A DNA stretch of 64,000 bases, from positions 1-64,000 of the forward strand of contig NZ_VIRL01000011.1 in NCBI RefSeq assembly GCF_006874465.1, written 5' to 3'. This DNA comes from Microbispora bryophytorum (GTDB lineage: Bacteria > Actinomycetota > Actinomycetes > Streptosporangiales > Streptosporangiaceae). Below, piece after piece: positions 17,753-26,816 of the stretch (the stretch's first letter is position 1; the number at the start of each line of letters is the position of its first letter). Made by a program: the position numbers and the translations under genes. The notes beneath the pieces are model-generated. The model saw only the letters and a list, made by a program, of their open reading frames with translations. It did no database searches and was not told where the DNA came from.

Positions 17753-18997
17753 GTGCGCACCACCCCCGGCAGTACGCGGTCCTGGCTTCGGGATCACTTC
17801 CTGATCTCCGACTCGATCCTCGCGGTGGTGCTGACGACCGCGTCCCTGTGGTGGATCGCCTTGGCCGCCTCCGGACAGGAGGCCGGGTGGCTGCGGTCCG
17901 CGGCACCGCGCCCGGCGGACGCGCTGAACCTGATCCTGGCGGCGGCCTGCACGCTGCCCGTGGCCCTGCGGCGTAGCCGGCCCTTCGTGCTGCTGGTGGC
18001 CACCTGCGTCCCCCAGGCGGCGCTCGACACGCTCCACTACGACCCCGGTCTGAGCAGGCTCGGCGGGCTCGTGCTGCTCTATTCGGTGGCCGCCTGCCGG
18101 GGGCTGGCGCTGAGCCTGGCCGCCCTCGTCGTCTCCTTCGCCTCCTATGTCGCCGGCGTCCTCGCCGGGGTCATCACCCCGTCCTGGCCCGACCACGTCG
18201 TCGTCACCGCCGTCCTGCTGCTGTGCTGGGTGTGCGGCCGGGCGCTGCGGCTGCGCCGCGCCTACCTCGCGGAGCTGGTCCAGCGGGCCGACCGGCTGGA
18301 GCGGGCGCGGGAGGCCGACACCAGGGCCGCCCGGGCCGAGGAGCGCTCGCGCATCGCCCGGGAGCTGCACGACGTCGTCGCCCACCACGTCAGCGTGATG
18401 ACGGTCCAGGCCGCCGCCGCCCGCAAGATGCTCGACATCAAGCCCGACGTGGCGCGGGACGCCCTGTCCGCCATCGAGGAGATGGGCCGTACGGCGATGA
18501 CGGAGATGCGCAGCATCGTCGGCGTGCTGCGCACCGACGGCCCGGCCGAGCGGGGGCCGCAGCCGGGCATGCACGACCTGCCGGCGTTGGTGGAGCAGAT
18601 GCGCGAGGCGGGGCTGCGGACCCAGCTGTGGATCGAGGGCGAACGGCGCGGCCTGCCGCCAGGGGTCGATCTGGCCGCTTACCGGCTCGTGCAGGAGGCG
18701 CTGACCAACAGCCTGCGGCACGCCGGACCCGCCGCCCGCGCCTGGGTGACCGTACGGCACGAGCCGAACGAGCTGAGCATCCACGTCGAGGACGACGGGC
18801 GCGGCGCGGCGGAGGAGCCGGCGCGGATCGGTGGCAAGGGACTCGAAGGCAAGGGACTCGGAGGCAAGGGACACGGCCTCGTCGGCATCCGCGAGCGTGT
18901 GGCGCTCTATGGTGGAGTTCTGCGGATCGGTCCCCGCGCCGGGGGCGGGTTCGAGGTCCGCGCGCAGTTCCCCCTCAGTCACAGCGCCCTCAAGTAG
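17753..18997 (+). CDS. Sensor histidine kinase, HisKA_3 (NarL partner) type
   Basis: 414 residues. Four to six N-terminal membrane helices (about 20-170) are followed by the dimerisation/phospho-acceptor box ERSRIARELHDVVAHHVSVM. The HATPase part has LVQEALTNSLRHAG (N box), VEDDGRG (G1) and HGLVGIRERV (G2). The loop before the G2 box carries an unusual glycine-lysine insertion, KGLEGKGLGGKGH, created by three 15-base tandem repeats. That loop is part of the ATP lid, so the repeat could tune autophosphorylation. The partner regulator follows after a duplicated leader region. Confidence 0.93.
   Translation: MRTTPGSTRSWLRDHFLISDSILAVVLTTASLWWIALAASGQEAGWLRSAAPRPADALNLILAAACTLPVALRRSRPFVLLVATCVPQAALDTLHYDPGLSRLGGLVLLYSVAACRGLALSLAALVVSFASYVAGVLAGVITPSWPDHVVVTAVLLLCWVCGRALRLRRAYLAELVQRADRLERAREADTRAARAEERSRIARELHDVVAHHVSVMTVQAAAARKMLDIKPDVARDALSAIEEMGRTAMTEMRSIVGVLRTDGPAERGPQPGMHDLPALVEQMREAGLRTQLWIEGERRGLPPGVDLAAYRLVQEALTNSLRHAGPAARAWVTVRHEPNELSIHVEDDGRGAAEEPARIGGKGLEGKGLGGKGHGLVGIRERVALYGGVLRIGPRAGGGFEVRAQFPLSHSALK
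18833..18877. repeat. Three 15-base tandem repeats in the kinase ATP lid
   Basis: Units at 18833, 18848 and 18863 begin GGCAAGGGAC. They are in frame and encode GKGLE, GKGLG and GKGHG next to the G2 box. Confidence 0.85.
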
Positions 18998-19027
18998 AGC
19001 CCCTTCACGGACAGCCCCTTCAAGGAC
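18998..19027 (+). repeat. Two 15-base tandem repeats carrying the leader ribosome-binding site
   Basis: AGCCCCTTCACGGAC (18998-19012) is repeated with one change at 19013-19027. The change creates AAGGAC, the ribosome-binding site for the small ORF at 19033. It begins one base after the kinase stop codon. Confidence 0.75.
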
Positions 19028-19032
19028 AGACC

Positions 19033-19098
19033 ATGACGATCAGGGTGTTCCCCTCCACCCGGCGGCCCGCCGCCCCTCTCCCGACCGACGCATCATGA
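19033..19098 (+). CDS. 21-codon leader ORF overlapping the response-regulator start
   Basis: ATG at 19033, AAGGA six bases upstream. It encodes 21 residues beginning MTIRVF; its TGA (19096-19098) overlaps the regulator ATG (19095) as ATGA. Bases 19032-19050 duplicate 19094-19112, the regulator's own start, with two changes. The 62-base offset shifts the frame, which explains why it ends so soon. The true regulator ATG has no ribosome-binding site of its own, so translation is probably coupled through this leader. The peptide itself is unlikely to have a function. Confidence 0.5.
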   Translation: MTIRVFPSTRRPAAPLPTDAS

Positions 19099-19778
19099 CG
19101 ATCCGGGTGTTGCTGGTCGACGACCAGCCGCTGCTGCGCACCGGGTTCCGGTTCATCCTGGAGGCGGAGCCGGACGTCACCGTCGTGGGCGAGGCGGGCG
19201 ACGGCGCGGTGGCCATGGAGCAGTCCCGGGCCCTGCTGCCCGACGTGGTGCTCATGGACATCCGCATGCCCGGCACCGACGGCATCGAGGCGACCCGCCG
19301 CATCGTGCGGGAGGCCGCGCCCACCGCCCACGTGCCGAAGGTGCTCGTGCTGACCACGTTCGACCTGGACGAGTACATCGTGGAGGCGCTGCGCGCCGGC
19401 GCGAGCGGGTTCCTCCTCAAGGACGTGCCTCCGGACGAGCTGATCCAGGCGATCCGCGTGGTGGCGGCCGGCGACGCGATCGTCGCGCCGAGCGTCACCC
19501 GGCGGCTGCTGGACAAGTTCGCCACCCGGCTGCCCTCCGCACACCGGCAGGCCACGCCCGCGCGGCTCGACCGGCTCACCGAGCGTGAGCTCGAGGTGCT
19601 ACGCCTGATCGCGAAGGGCATGTCGAACGCCGAGATCGCCGCCCAGCTCGTGGTCAGCGAGACCACCGTGAAGACCCACGTGGGCAACGTGCTGACCAAG
19701 CTGGGGCTGCGCGATCGGGTCCAGGCGGTCGTGCTCTCGTACGAGACCGGCCTGATCGTCCCCGGCGCCTTCTCCTGA
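19095..19778 (+). CDS. NarL/LuxR-family response regulator
   Basis: 227 residues from the ATG at 19095 (MTIRVLLVDDQPLLRTGF). The receiver has the acidic DD pair, the phospho-acceptor in VVLMDIRMPGTDG and FLLKDVPPDEL with the conserved lysine. The C-terminal LuxR helix-turn-helix is LTERELEVLRLIAKGMSNAEIAAQL, then VVSETTVKTHVGNVLTKLGLRDR in pattern. It pairs with the HisKA_3 kinase upstream. The target genes are unknown. The adjacent peptide importer converges and is not an obvious target. Translation probably depends on the small leader ORF. Confidence 0.93.
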   Translation: MTIRVLLVDDQPLLRTGFRFILEAEPDVTVVGEAGDGAVAMEQSRALLPDVVLMDIRMPGTDGIEATRRIVREAAPTAHVPKVLVLTTFDLDEYIVEALRAGASGFLLKDVPPDELIQAIRVVAAGDAIVAPSVTRRLLDKFATRLPSAHRQATPARLDRLTERELEVLRLIAKGMSNAEIAAQLVVSETTVKTHVGNVLTKLGLRDRVQAVVLSYETGLIVPGAFS

Positions 19779-19802
19779 CCTTCGCGGGGGCCGGAGCACG
19801 CC

Positions 19803-19861
19803 CCGCCGGTACGGCTCCCGCCGACCGTCCGAGGGGAAGGCGGCGGGGGCCGTACCGGCGG
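19803..19861. terminator. Long bidirectional terminator
   Basis: Two 21-base arms (19803-19823 and 19841-19861), complementary except at one position, flank a 17-base loop. It lies between the regulator stop (19778) and the converging ABC operon stop (19868). Confidence 0.8.
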
Positions 19862-19867
19862 AAAGAG

Positions 19868-20905
19868 TCAGTCCGCGGGTGCGGCGGCCGTCTCCGGCGA
19901 GGCCGCGGACACGCCGCCGGAAGGGGCGTTCTCCGGGAAGTGGCAGGCGACCTGGTGCCCGGAGACGAGCGTCTCCAGCGGCGGCTCGACCTGCTTGCAG
20001 ATCTCCTGCGCCTTCCAGCAGCGGGTGTGGAACCGGCAGGCGGGCGGAGGATTGAGCGGCGAGGGCACGTCGCCCTGCAGCCGGATCCGCTCCCGTTCCT
20101 TGCGCCGCTTCGGGTCCGGGATCGGGACCGCAGACAGCAGCGCGTTGGTGTACGGGTGCATCGGCGCCTCGTACAGGCCCTTGCGGTCGGCGATCTCGAC
20201 GATCTTGCCGAGGTACATCACCGCGACGCGGTCGCTGATGTGCCGAACCACCGACAGGTCGTGCGCGATCACCACGTAGGTGAGGTCGAGCTCCTTCTGC
20301 AGGTCCTCCAGCAGGTTGACGACCTGGGCCTGGATCGACACGTCGAGCGCGGACACCGGCTCGTCCGCGATGATCAGCTTGGGCTTGAGCGCGAGCGTCC
20401 TGGCGATGCCGATGCGCTGCCGCTGACCGCCGGAGAACTCGTGCGGATAGCGGTTGTAGTGCTCGGGGTTGAGGCCGACCAGTTCGAGGATCTCCTGGAC
20501 CGCCTTCCTGATGCCCTGCTCGGTCTTGATGCCCTGGATCCGGAACGGCGCGCCCACGATGGCGCCGACCGTGTGCCGGGGGTTGAGCGAGCTGTAGGGG
20601 TCCTGGAAGATGATCTGCACGTCCCTGCGGAGCGGACGCATCCGGCCCTGGGACATGTGCGTGATGTCGTTGCCCTCGAACAGGATCTTCCCGCCGGTCG
20701 GCTCGATCAGCCGGGTGATGAGCCGTCCGGTGGTGGTCTTGCCGCATCCCGACTCGCCGACCAGGCCGAGGGTCTCGCCCTTCTGCACGTCGAAGCTGAC
20801 GCCGTCGACGGCCCTGACCGCGCCGACCTGCCGCTTGAGCAGGCCCTTCGTGACCGGGAAGTGCTTTTCCAGCCCCTGTACGGACAGCAAGGGCTCCTCG
20901 TTCAC
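19868..20905 (-). CDS. Oligopeptide/dipeptide ABC transporter ATPase (DppF/OppF type)
   Basis: About 345 residues from the GTG at 20905 (GGAGG upstream; GTGA overlap with the preceding gene). Walker A is GESGCGKTT, the Q-loop [15 protein letters not shown], the signature [17 protein letters not shown] and Walker [14 protein letters not shown]. The C-terminal extension has the [14 protein letters not shown] cysteine motif typical of this group, which can hold a 4Fe-4S cluster. It energises peptide uptake together with the second ATPase. It is the last gene of the operon. Confidence 0.95.
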   Translation of the reverse strand: MNEEPLLSVQGLEKHFPVTKGLLKRQVGAVRAVDGVSFDVQKGETLGLVGESGCGKTTTGRLITRLIEPTGGKILFEGNDITHMSQGRMRPLRRDVQIIFQDPYSSLNPRHTVGAIVGAPFRIQGIKTEQGIRKAVQEILELVGLNPEHYNRYPHEFSGGQRQRIGIARTLALKPKLIIADEPVSALDVSIQAQVVNLLEDLQKELDLTYVVIAHDLSVVRHISDRVAVMYLGKIVEIADRKGLYEAPMHPYTNALLSAVPIPDPKRRKERERIRLQGDVPSPLNPPPACRFHTRCWKAQEICKQVEPPLETLVSGHQVACHFPENAPSGGVSAASPETAAAPAD

Positions 20906-21927
20906 GACGCCTCCAGGTTCGGCTTGATCTCGTTCTCCCAGATGGCGTGGCGCCGCTCCCGCGGCAGGTGGCAGCGCACGAGGTGACCGCCCTCGGTCTC
21001 CAGCAGCTCGGGGACCTCCGCCTTGGCCCGCCCGGCCGTACGCTCCTCGAACGCGCAGCGCGGGTGGAAGGCGCAGCCGGACGGCACGTTGATCAGCGAG
21101 GGCGGCGAGCCCTTGATCGGCAGCAGCCGTTCGGTCGGCTCGCGGTCCAGCCGCGGCATCGAGCCGAGCAGGCCCCACGTGTAGGGGTGCTCGGGCCGTT
21201 CGAAGATGTCGTCGGAGGTGCCGTACTCGACGCACTTGCCGCCGTACATCACGAGGATGTCGTCGGACAGCTCGGCGACGACGCCGAGGTCGTGGGTGAT
21301 GACGATCAGCGCGGCGTTGAAGTCGCGCTGCAGGTCGCGCATCAGGTCGAGGATCTGCGCCTGCACGGTCACGTCGAGCGCGGTCGTCGGCTCGTCGGCG
21401 ATCAGCAGTTCCGGGTCGCAGCTCAGCGCCATGGCGATCATGGCGCGCTGCCGCATGCCGCCGGAGAACTCGTGGGGGTAGCTGTCCACGCGCCGCTCCG
21501 GCTGCGGGATGCCCACGCGGCCGAGCATGTCGATCGCGTGCTTGCGCGCGACCTTCTTGCTGACGTCGTTGTGGATGCGGTAGGCCTCGATGATCTGCTC
21601 GCCGACCGTGTAGAACGGGTGCATCGCCGACAGCGGATCCTGGAAGATCATCGCCATCTTCTTGCCGCGCAGCGCCCGCACGTGCTCCTGGCTGGCGCCG
21701 ACGAGCTCCTCGCCGTCCAGCCAGATCTCGCCCGAGATGCGGGCGCGCCCGCCCTTGTGCAGGCCGAGGATGCCGAGGCTGGTCACGCTCTTGCCGGAGC
21801 CGGACTCGCCAACGATGCCGAGCGTCCTGCCCCGCTCCAGGGTGAACGACAGCCCGTCGACGGACTTGACCAGGCCGTCGTCGGTCGGGAAGTGGATCCG
21901 CAGGTCCTTCAGTTCCAGGAAGCTCAT
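20902..21927 (-). CDS. Oligopeptide/dipeptide ABC transporter ATPase (DppD/OppD type)
   Basis: About 341 residues from the ATG at 21927 (ATGA overlap with the permease). Walker A is GESGSGKS, the Q-loop [13 protein letters not shown], the signature [15 protein letters not shown] and Walker [14 protein letters not shown]. The C-terminal CAFHPRCAF segment matches the OppD/DppD extension. The pairing with the DppF-type ATPase as a heterodimer is standard for this importer class. Confidence 0.95.
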   Translation of the reverse strand: MSFLELKDLRIHFPTDDGLVKSVDGLSFTLERGRTLGIVGESGSGKSVTSLGILGLHKGGRARISGEIWLDGEELVGASQEHVRALRGKKMAMIFQDPLSAMHPFYTVGEQIIEAYRIHNDVSKKVARKHAIDMLGRVGIPQPERRVDSYPHEFSGGMRQRAMIAMALSCDPELLIADEPTTALDVTVQAQILDLMRDLQRDFNAALIVITHDLGVVAELSDDILVMYGGKCVEYGTSDDIFERPEHPYTWGLLGSMPRLDREPTERLLPIKGSPPSLINVPSGCAFHPRCAFEERTAGRAKAEVPELLETEGGHLVRCHLPRERRHAIWENEIKPNLEAS

Positions 21928-22943
21928 CCCAGCCTCACCCTCGGGTCCACGACGGCGTACAGGAGGTCGACGATCAGGTTCGCGAAGACCACGAAGAACG
22001 CGGCGACGAGCGTCACGCCCATGACCTTGGGCAGGTCCTGGTTGGTGATCGCGTCGATCGCGTACTTGCCCATGCCGGGCAGCGAGTAGGTGCTCTCGGT
22101 GAGCACGGCGCCGCCGAGCAGCAGGCCGAGGTCGAGGCCGAAGATCGTGAGGATCGGGGTGAGCGCGCCGCGCAGGCCGTGTTTGACCACGACCCTCCGC
22201 TCGTTCAGGCCCTTGGCCCGTGCGGTGCGGATGTAGTCCTCGCTCATCGTCTCCAGCATGCCCGCCCGGGTGAGCCGCGCGTACCCGGCGGCGTACAGGA
22301 AGGCCAGCGTGATCCACGGCAGGATCAGGTTGTAGGCCCACATGGCCGGGTTCTCGTCGAACGGCGTGAAACTGCCGCCCGGGGCGGTGATCCGGAACGG
22401 ATGACCGTAGCTGAAGATGACCAGCGAGACGATGCCGGTGAAGAAGATCGGCAGTGACACGCCGGCCAGGGCGACGCCCATCGCGGCGCGGTCGAACAGG
22501 CTGCCGCGTCTCAGCGCGGACAGCACGCCGGTCGCCACACCGGCTAACACCCAGATGACGGCGGCCCCGATGGCCAGCGAGAGCGTCACGGGCAGCCGGT
22601 CCAGCAGGTCGGGCCAGACGGGGAGCCGGGTGAGGAAGGAGTAGCCGAAGCAGGGCGCCGGGCAGCGCTCCACGCCGGGGCCGTAGTCGTAGTCGGCGCC
22701 GGCGACGATGCCCTTGGCGAACCGCCCGTACTGCACGATCAGCGGATCGTTGAAGCCGAGCTTGTCGGCGGCGATCTTGACCTGTTCCGCCGAGGCGGTG
22801 CGCCCCACGTAGCGCGCGGCCAGGCTCTCCGAGGTGGCGCCCGCCAGGCGGGGCACCAGGAAGAAGATGCCGAACGTGATGATGCTCACGATGGTGAGCA
22901 TCACGATCGCCCAGATCAGGCGCCGGATGATGTATGTGACCAC
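21924..22943 (-). CDS. Peptide ABC transporter permease (DppB type)
   Basis: 339 residues, six membrane helices. The first helix, [20 protein letters not shown], is typical of DppB. The cytoplasmic EAA loop reads [18 protein letters not shown] in pattern, and the C-terminus ends VVDPRVRLG. The large extracytoplasmic loop after helix 1 is usual in this family. It follows the binding-protein gene after a 90-base gap that contains a hairpin. Confidence 0.94.
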   Translation of the reverse strand: MVTYIIRRLIWAIVMLTIVSIITFGIFFLVPRLAGATSESLAARYVGRTASAEQVKIAADKLGFNDPLIVQYGRFAKGIVAGADYDYGPGVERCPAPCFGYSFLTRLPVWPDLLDRLPVTLSLAIGAAVIWVLAGVATGVLSALRRGSLFDRAAMGVALAGVSLPIFFTGIVSLVIFSYGHPFRITAPGGSFTPFDENPAMWAYNLILPWITLAFLYAAGYARLTRAGMLETMSEDYIRTARAKGLNERRVVVKHGLRGALTPILTIFGLDLGLLLGGAVLTESTYSLPGMGKYAIDAITNQDLPKVMGVTLVAAFFVVFANLIVDLLYAVVDPRVRLG

Positions 22944-22958
22944 AGTCCCCCCGGCTCC

Positions 22959-22986
22959 GGGGGCCGGCCCTGTCGGACCGGCCCCC
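22959..22986 (-). terminator. Intercistronic hairpin between binding protein and permease genes
   Basis: Nine-base perfect arms (GGGGGCCGG, 22959-22967, and complement 22978-22986). In message orientation it follows the binding-protein stop at 23034. Such hairpins usually protect the upstream message or attenuate read-through, giving more binding protein than permease. Confidence 0.65.
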
Positions 22987-23033
22987 TTGCCGCGTTCACG
23001 CGTCTATCGGATCTGTCTGGTCTCGGCGAGCGC

Positions 23034-24812
23034 TTACTTGACGCCCATGCCGAGGTAGTCGTACATGCCGTACGCGTCGTTGACGAAGATGTTCGTGGCG
23101 TTCTTGCTCCGCACGAGCAGGGTCTTCGTCCACACGTTCGGCAGGATGAAGGCGTCGTCCATGACCTTCTTGTCGATCTGGGTCCAGATCGCGTTGCGGG
23201 CGTCGGTGTCGGTCTCCTTCATCGCCTGGTCGATCAGCTTGTCGACCTCGGGGTCGCGGACGCTGATGTTGGAGGAGCCGCCGGTGTCACGGATGACGCG
23301 GCTGTCGACGATCTGCTGCAGGAAGCCGAAGCCGTCGGGCCAGTCGGACTGCCAGCCGTTCATGGCCAGACCGATCTTGTTGTCCTTGGCGTAGCCCGGC
23401 TTGCCGGCGTACAGCGCGAAGTAGTCGGCCTGCGGGAACGGCTTGAGCGTGAGCTTGATGCCGACCCGGCCGAGGGACTGCTGCAGCGCCTCGGCGGCCG
23501 CCTTCTCCTTGGGCCGCTCGGCGCGGTAGGAGATGTTGGTCTCGAAGCCGCCCGGCTGACCGCAGGCGGTCAGCGCCTCCTTGGCCTTGGCCAGGTCGCC
23601 CTTGTTGTCGGCGCCCGGCGGGTAGAGGTTGAAGTCCTCGTGGCCGGGGATGGCCGGCGGCAGCAGGCTGGTCGCGATCTGTCCGCCGGAGAACTCGCCG
23701 CCCCAGGCGGTCTGGAGGGAGACCTTGTCCGTGGCGTATTCGACGGCCTTGCGGCAGTCGAGGTTGTCGAGCGGCGGGACGTTGCCGTTGATCGAGGTGT
23801 ACCAGAGGCGGGTGCTGGTCGGGTTGTCGGAGTTCGCCTTCAGGGCGGGGTCCGGGAGGACCCGGCCGAGGGCCGCCGGCTGGATGCCGATGCCCGCGAC
23901 GTCGATGTCGAGGTCGCCGGCGAGGATCCGGTTGTCGATGTCGTCGGCGTTGACGTTGGTGGAGACCTCGTAGCCGTCCGGCAGCGCCTTGCGGTTCGGG
24001 TCGGTCGCCGGGTCCCACTGCTCGTTGCGGACCAGCGTGAAGCCCTTGCCGATCTCGTTCTTCTCGAACTTGTACGGCCCGGTGGCGATGATGTGTTCCT
24101 TGTACTTCGCGCCGGTGTCCTTGTCCTTGGGGACCGGGATCGTGGCGGGAAGCTGGGCGAAGTAGTCGAAGTTGCTCAGCGGCTGCTTCAGGTGGAAGAC
24201 GATCGTGGAGTCGTCGGGCGTCTCGATCGCGCTGTCGGTGTTGACGTCCTTGGACTTGTAGGCGCCCTTGTAGCCCTTCGGCCAGTCGAGGAAGTCGTTG
24301 AAGTAGGTGTACCCGTCGGGGAACACCTCCTTGTCGAACGACCGCTCCACGGCGTACTTCACGTCCTTGGACGTGACCGGGGTGCCGTCCTCGAACTTGA
24401 TGCCCTTCTTGAGCTTGTACGTCCAGGTCTTGGCGTCGTCGCTGGGCGTGCCCAGGTCCTCGGCGAGGTCGGGGGTGAGCTGGTTGCCCTCCTTGCCCAC
24501 GGCGGACTTGAACATCAGCAGCGACCGGCCGTACAGGCGGATGAAGTTCCAGGAGTAGCCGTAGTAGGTGTCGCCCGGGTCGAGGGAGTCCCAGTCACCG
24601 CCGTTGGCGAACTTGAGGATGCCGCCCTTCTTGTCCGACGGGTTCACGATCCCCGTCAGGGCGGCGTTGAACTCGCCGGTCGCGGCGGCGCCGCCGCCCG
24701 CGGCGTCGCCGGAGGACGACGGCGAGCTGCTGCCCGAACCGCCGCCGCAGGCGGCAACGGCAAGGGCGAGCACGGCGCCGATGGCCGCCACACCCAGTCT
24801 TCTTCTTAGCAT
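23034..24812 (-). CDS. Peptide ABC transporter substrate-binding lipoprotein (SBP_bac_5)
   Basis: 592 residues. The lipoprotein signal ends LAVAAC with the lipidated cysteine at residue 22, followed by a Gly/Ser linker. The family-5 binding-protein core includes KTWTYKLKKGIKFEDGTPV (with the conserved K/F/DG pattern), DSTIVFHLKQPLSNF and DKVSLQTAWGGEF. It captures oligopeptides, or other ligands such as nickel or opines, and delivers them to the permeases. The start has AAGGGG six bases upstream. The gene sits between the two permease genes, an unusual order. Confidence 0.94.
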   Translation of the reverse strand: MLRRRLGVAAIGAVLALAVAACGGGSGSSSPSSSGDAAGGGAAATGEFNAALTGIVNPSDKKGGILKFANGGDWDSLDPGDTYYGYSWNFIRLYGRSLLMFKSAVGKEGNQLTPDLAEDLGTPSDDAKTWTYKLKKGIKFEDGTPVTSKDVKYAVERSFDKEVFPDGYTYFNDFLDWPKGYKGAYKSKDVNTDSAIETPDDSTIVFHLKQPLSNFDYFAQLPATIPVPKDKDTGAKYKEHIIATGPYKFEKNEIGKGFTLVRNEQWDPATDPNRKALPDGYEVSTNVNADDIDNRILAGDLDIDVAGIGIQPAALGRVLPDPALKANSDNPTSTRLWYTSINGNVPPLDNLDCRKAVEYATDKVSLQTAWGGEFSGGQIATSLLPPAIPGHEDFNLYPPGADNKGDLAKAKEALTACGQPGGFETNISYRAERPKEKAAAEALQQSLGRVGIKLTLKPFPQADYFALYAGKPGYAKDNKIGLAMNGWQSDWPDGFGFLQQIVDSRVIRDTGGSSNISVRDPEVDKLIDQAMKETDTDARNAIWTQIDKKVMDDAFILPNVWTKTLLVRSKNATNIFVNDAYGMYDYLGMGVK

Positions 24813-24863
24813 TGCAAACCCCTTGGTGATAGGAGCCGGGGGACTTTACGAGAAGGGAGGGGC

Positions 24864-25856
24864 TCAGCGGGCCTTCGGGTCGAGAGCGTCCCGCAGGCCG
24901 TCGCCGAACAGGTTGAACGCCAGGACCGTGATGAAGATCGCCATGCCGGGGAAGAACATGAAGTGCGGGATCGTGTAGAACCGCACCGCGTCCGCCAGCA
25001 TGCCGCCCCAGGTGGGGGTGGGCGGGCGCACGCCGACGCCGAGGAACGACAGCGCCGCCTCGAACAGCACGTTCGTGGGGATCAGCAGCGTCGAGTAGAC
25101 GAGGATCGGCGCGATCAGGTTCGGCAGCAGCTCACGGAAGATGATGTACGGCCCGCGCGCCCCAAGGCTGCGCGCCGCGTCCACGAACTCCCGCTCGCGC
25201 AGCGACAGGGTCTGCCCCCGGACGATCCGCCCGATGTACGGCCAGTTGAAGAAGCCGATGATGAACACCAGCAGCGAGACGCGCAGCGTGTCGCCGGTCA
25301 GGCCGAACGCCGAGTCGGGGACGATGCCCGCCAGCGCGATCGCGAAGACCAGGAGCGGGAAGGCCAGGAAGACGTCCATGGTCTTGCTGATGATCGAGTC
25401 GACCAGGCCTCCGAAGAAGCCCGCGGTGACCCCGAGCAGGGTGCCGATGACCACCGAGAGCAGCGTGGCCAGGAAGGCGATGAGCAGCGAGATCCGCGCG
25501 CCGTACACGACCCGGCTGAAGATGTCGCGGCCGTTCACCGGCTCGATGCCGAACAGGTGGTCGGCGCTGATGCCGGTGCCCGTCTTGGGCACCATCGTGG
25601 AGGAGTCGATGAGGTCGGAGTTGAACTGCGTCGGGTCCTGTCCGAACGCCCCCGCGATCACCGGCGCGAAGACCGCGACCAGGATCAGGAAGATGACGAT
25701 CAGACCGCCGGCCAGAGCGACCTTGTCGCGCTTGAGACGCATCCAGGCGATCTGACCGAGGGACCGGCCCTGGATCGCCGGGCCGCCCGCCGCGTCGACG
25801 ACGGCCTCCGGCGTGGCCTGTGTGTCCCCACCGGTGACGTCCATCGGCGCGGTCAT
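24864..25856 (-). CDS. Peptide ABC transporter permease (DppC type)
   Basis: 330 residues. A cytoplasmic N-terminal tail of about 45 residues precedes the first helix (KVALAGGLIVIFLILVAVFA). GIEPVNGRDIFSRVVYGARIS and the EAA loop EFVDAARSLGARGPYIIFRE are typical DppC landmarks; the end reads FNLFGDGLRDALDPKAR. This is the first gene of the operon. GAAGGAGG stands four bases before its ATG. In most operons dppB precedes dppC and both follow dppA; here the order is C-A-B-D-F. Confidence 0.94.
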   Translation of the reverse strand: MTAPMDVTGGDTQATPEAVVDAAGGPAIQGRSLGQIAWMRLKRDKVALAGGLIVIFLILVAVFAPVIAGAFGQDPTQFNSDLIDSSTMVPKTGTGISADHLFGIEPVNGRDIFSRVVYGARISLLIAFLATLLSVVIGTLLGVTAGFFGGLVDSIISKTMDVFLAFPLLVFAIALAGIVPDSAFGLTGDTLRVSLLVFIIGFFNWPYIGRIVRGQTLSLREREFVDAARSLGARGPYIIFRELLPNLIAPILVYSTLLIPTNVLFEAALSFLGVGVRPPTPTWGGMLADAVRFYTIPHFMFFPGMAIFITVLAFNLFGDGLRDALDPKAR

Positions 25857-26222
25857 CGATCCTCCTTCGCCCTGCCCGAGCGGACCGCGTTCGCGGTGCG
25901 GCGCTCGGGGTAGCCCGGGATCGATCCGGCGATGGAGAAGCGGTGGCCGCTTACGACCTTGCCTCGCACGGCCATGTGGTGCAGGCCCCCTGGATCCCAG
26001 ACGACATTGTCCGAAGGGGCCGCGTGGTGTGCGACCCCCGGAGGCAGAATCTATGGTCTGAGCTGGGCTGACCAGTCCCCAGAGGCGCGCTGTGGCTCAA
26101 CTGTGATTCATGCGAAACTCATTCGTGTTGATCTTGAAGGGTTTGTCCGCGTCGCGTTTCGATTATGTCGTGGAACTGTAACATTGCACTCGCTGGTAAC
26201 TTGGTCTCACCATGTGAGATGA
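25857..26222. other. Intergenic region upstream of the peptide-importer operon
   Basis: 366 bases without a gene. The stretch 26090-26222 is clearly richer in A+T than its surroundings and probably holds the promoter of the importer operon on the minus strand; CATAAT at about 26160-26165 is one -10 candidate without a convincing -35. I see no tRNA, riboswitch or terminator hairpin here. Confidence 0.4.
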
Positions 26223-26747
26223 TCAGTCGATTCCGCGCCGTTTGAGAATGGCCTCGATGTCGGAGAAATCATCCCCAGCGGGCTGTTCCACCTGTCGTGG
26301 CGCGGTTTTCCCGGTCTGTGCCGTTTTGGTGGTGGCCGCTTTGGGGGTGGCCGCTTGAGGCGCGGCCGTTCGAGCCGCGGCGGACCGTTCAGGCGCCGCG
26401 GCGCCGCCGCCCGGCTCCGGCCGTGCCGTACGGGTCCGGGACAGGGCCCGCCCGCGCAACGTGCCGGAGACGACGAACAGCAGCGCCGACAGCCCGGCCA
26501 GGACCACCCCGGCCCACACCGCGGGCGACAGGACCAGGCCGGTCACGAAGCCCACCACCGCCGCGCCGACGTTCCATAGCGTCTGCAGCGCTCCGGTGAG
26601 GTAGGCCGCCAGCGGCAGCAGGGACCATGCGGTGGCCCGCAGGCCGGCGGTCACCCCCCTGCGCCGGAAGGTCAGGTAGCTGAGGCCGACCCCTACCGCG
26701 GTGAGGCCGGCGCACAGCGGCAGCCAGGCGATGTCGTCGAATGTCAT
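26223..26747 (-). CDS. Small membrane protein of unknown function
   Basis: About 174 residues from the ATG at 26747 (MTFDDIAWLPLC); 11 further codons upstream are open. Three or four hydrophobic helices (about 5-25, 40-60, 65-85) are followed by a cytoplasmic Ala/Thr/Pro-rich tail. The tail ends with an acidic-basic motif DDFSDIEAILKRRGID. Similar proteins with this helix-plus-tail layout and the conserved D-I-E-A-I-L-K-x-R-G-I ending occur near metH and HAD genes in actinomycetes. They are often named cellulose-synthase-like without evidence. I do not assign a function. Confidence 0.7.
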   Translation of the reverse strand: MTFDDIAWLPLCAGLTAVGVGLSYLTFRRRGVTAGLRATAWSLLPLAAYLTGALQTLWNVGAAVVGFVTGLVLSPAVWAGVVLAGLSALLFVVSGTLRGRALSRTRTARPEPGGGAAAPERSAAARTAAPQAATPKAATTKTAQTGKTAPRQVEQPAGDDFSDIEAILKRRGID

Positions 26748-26816
26748 GGCGGGTCCCCTTCGTCCACGGCGTACCCCCATCCTGGCACCCCGAAGGCGAC
26801 GACGCGGGGGCCCGCG

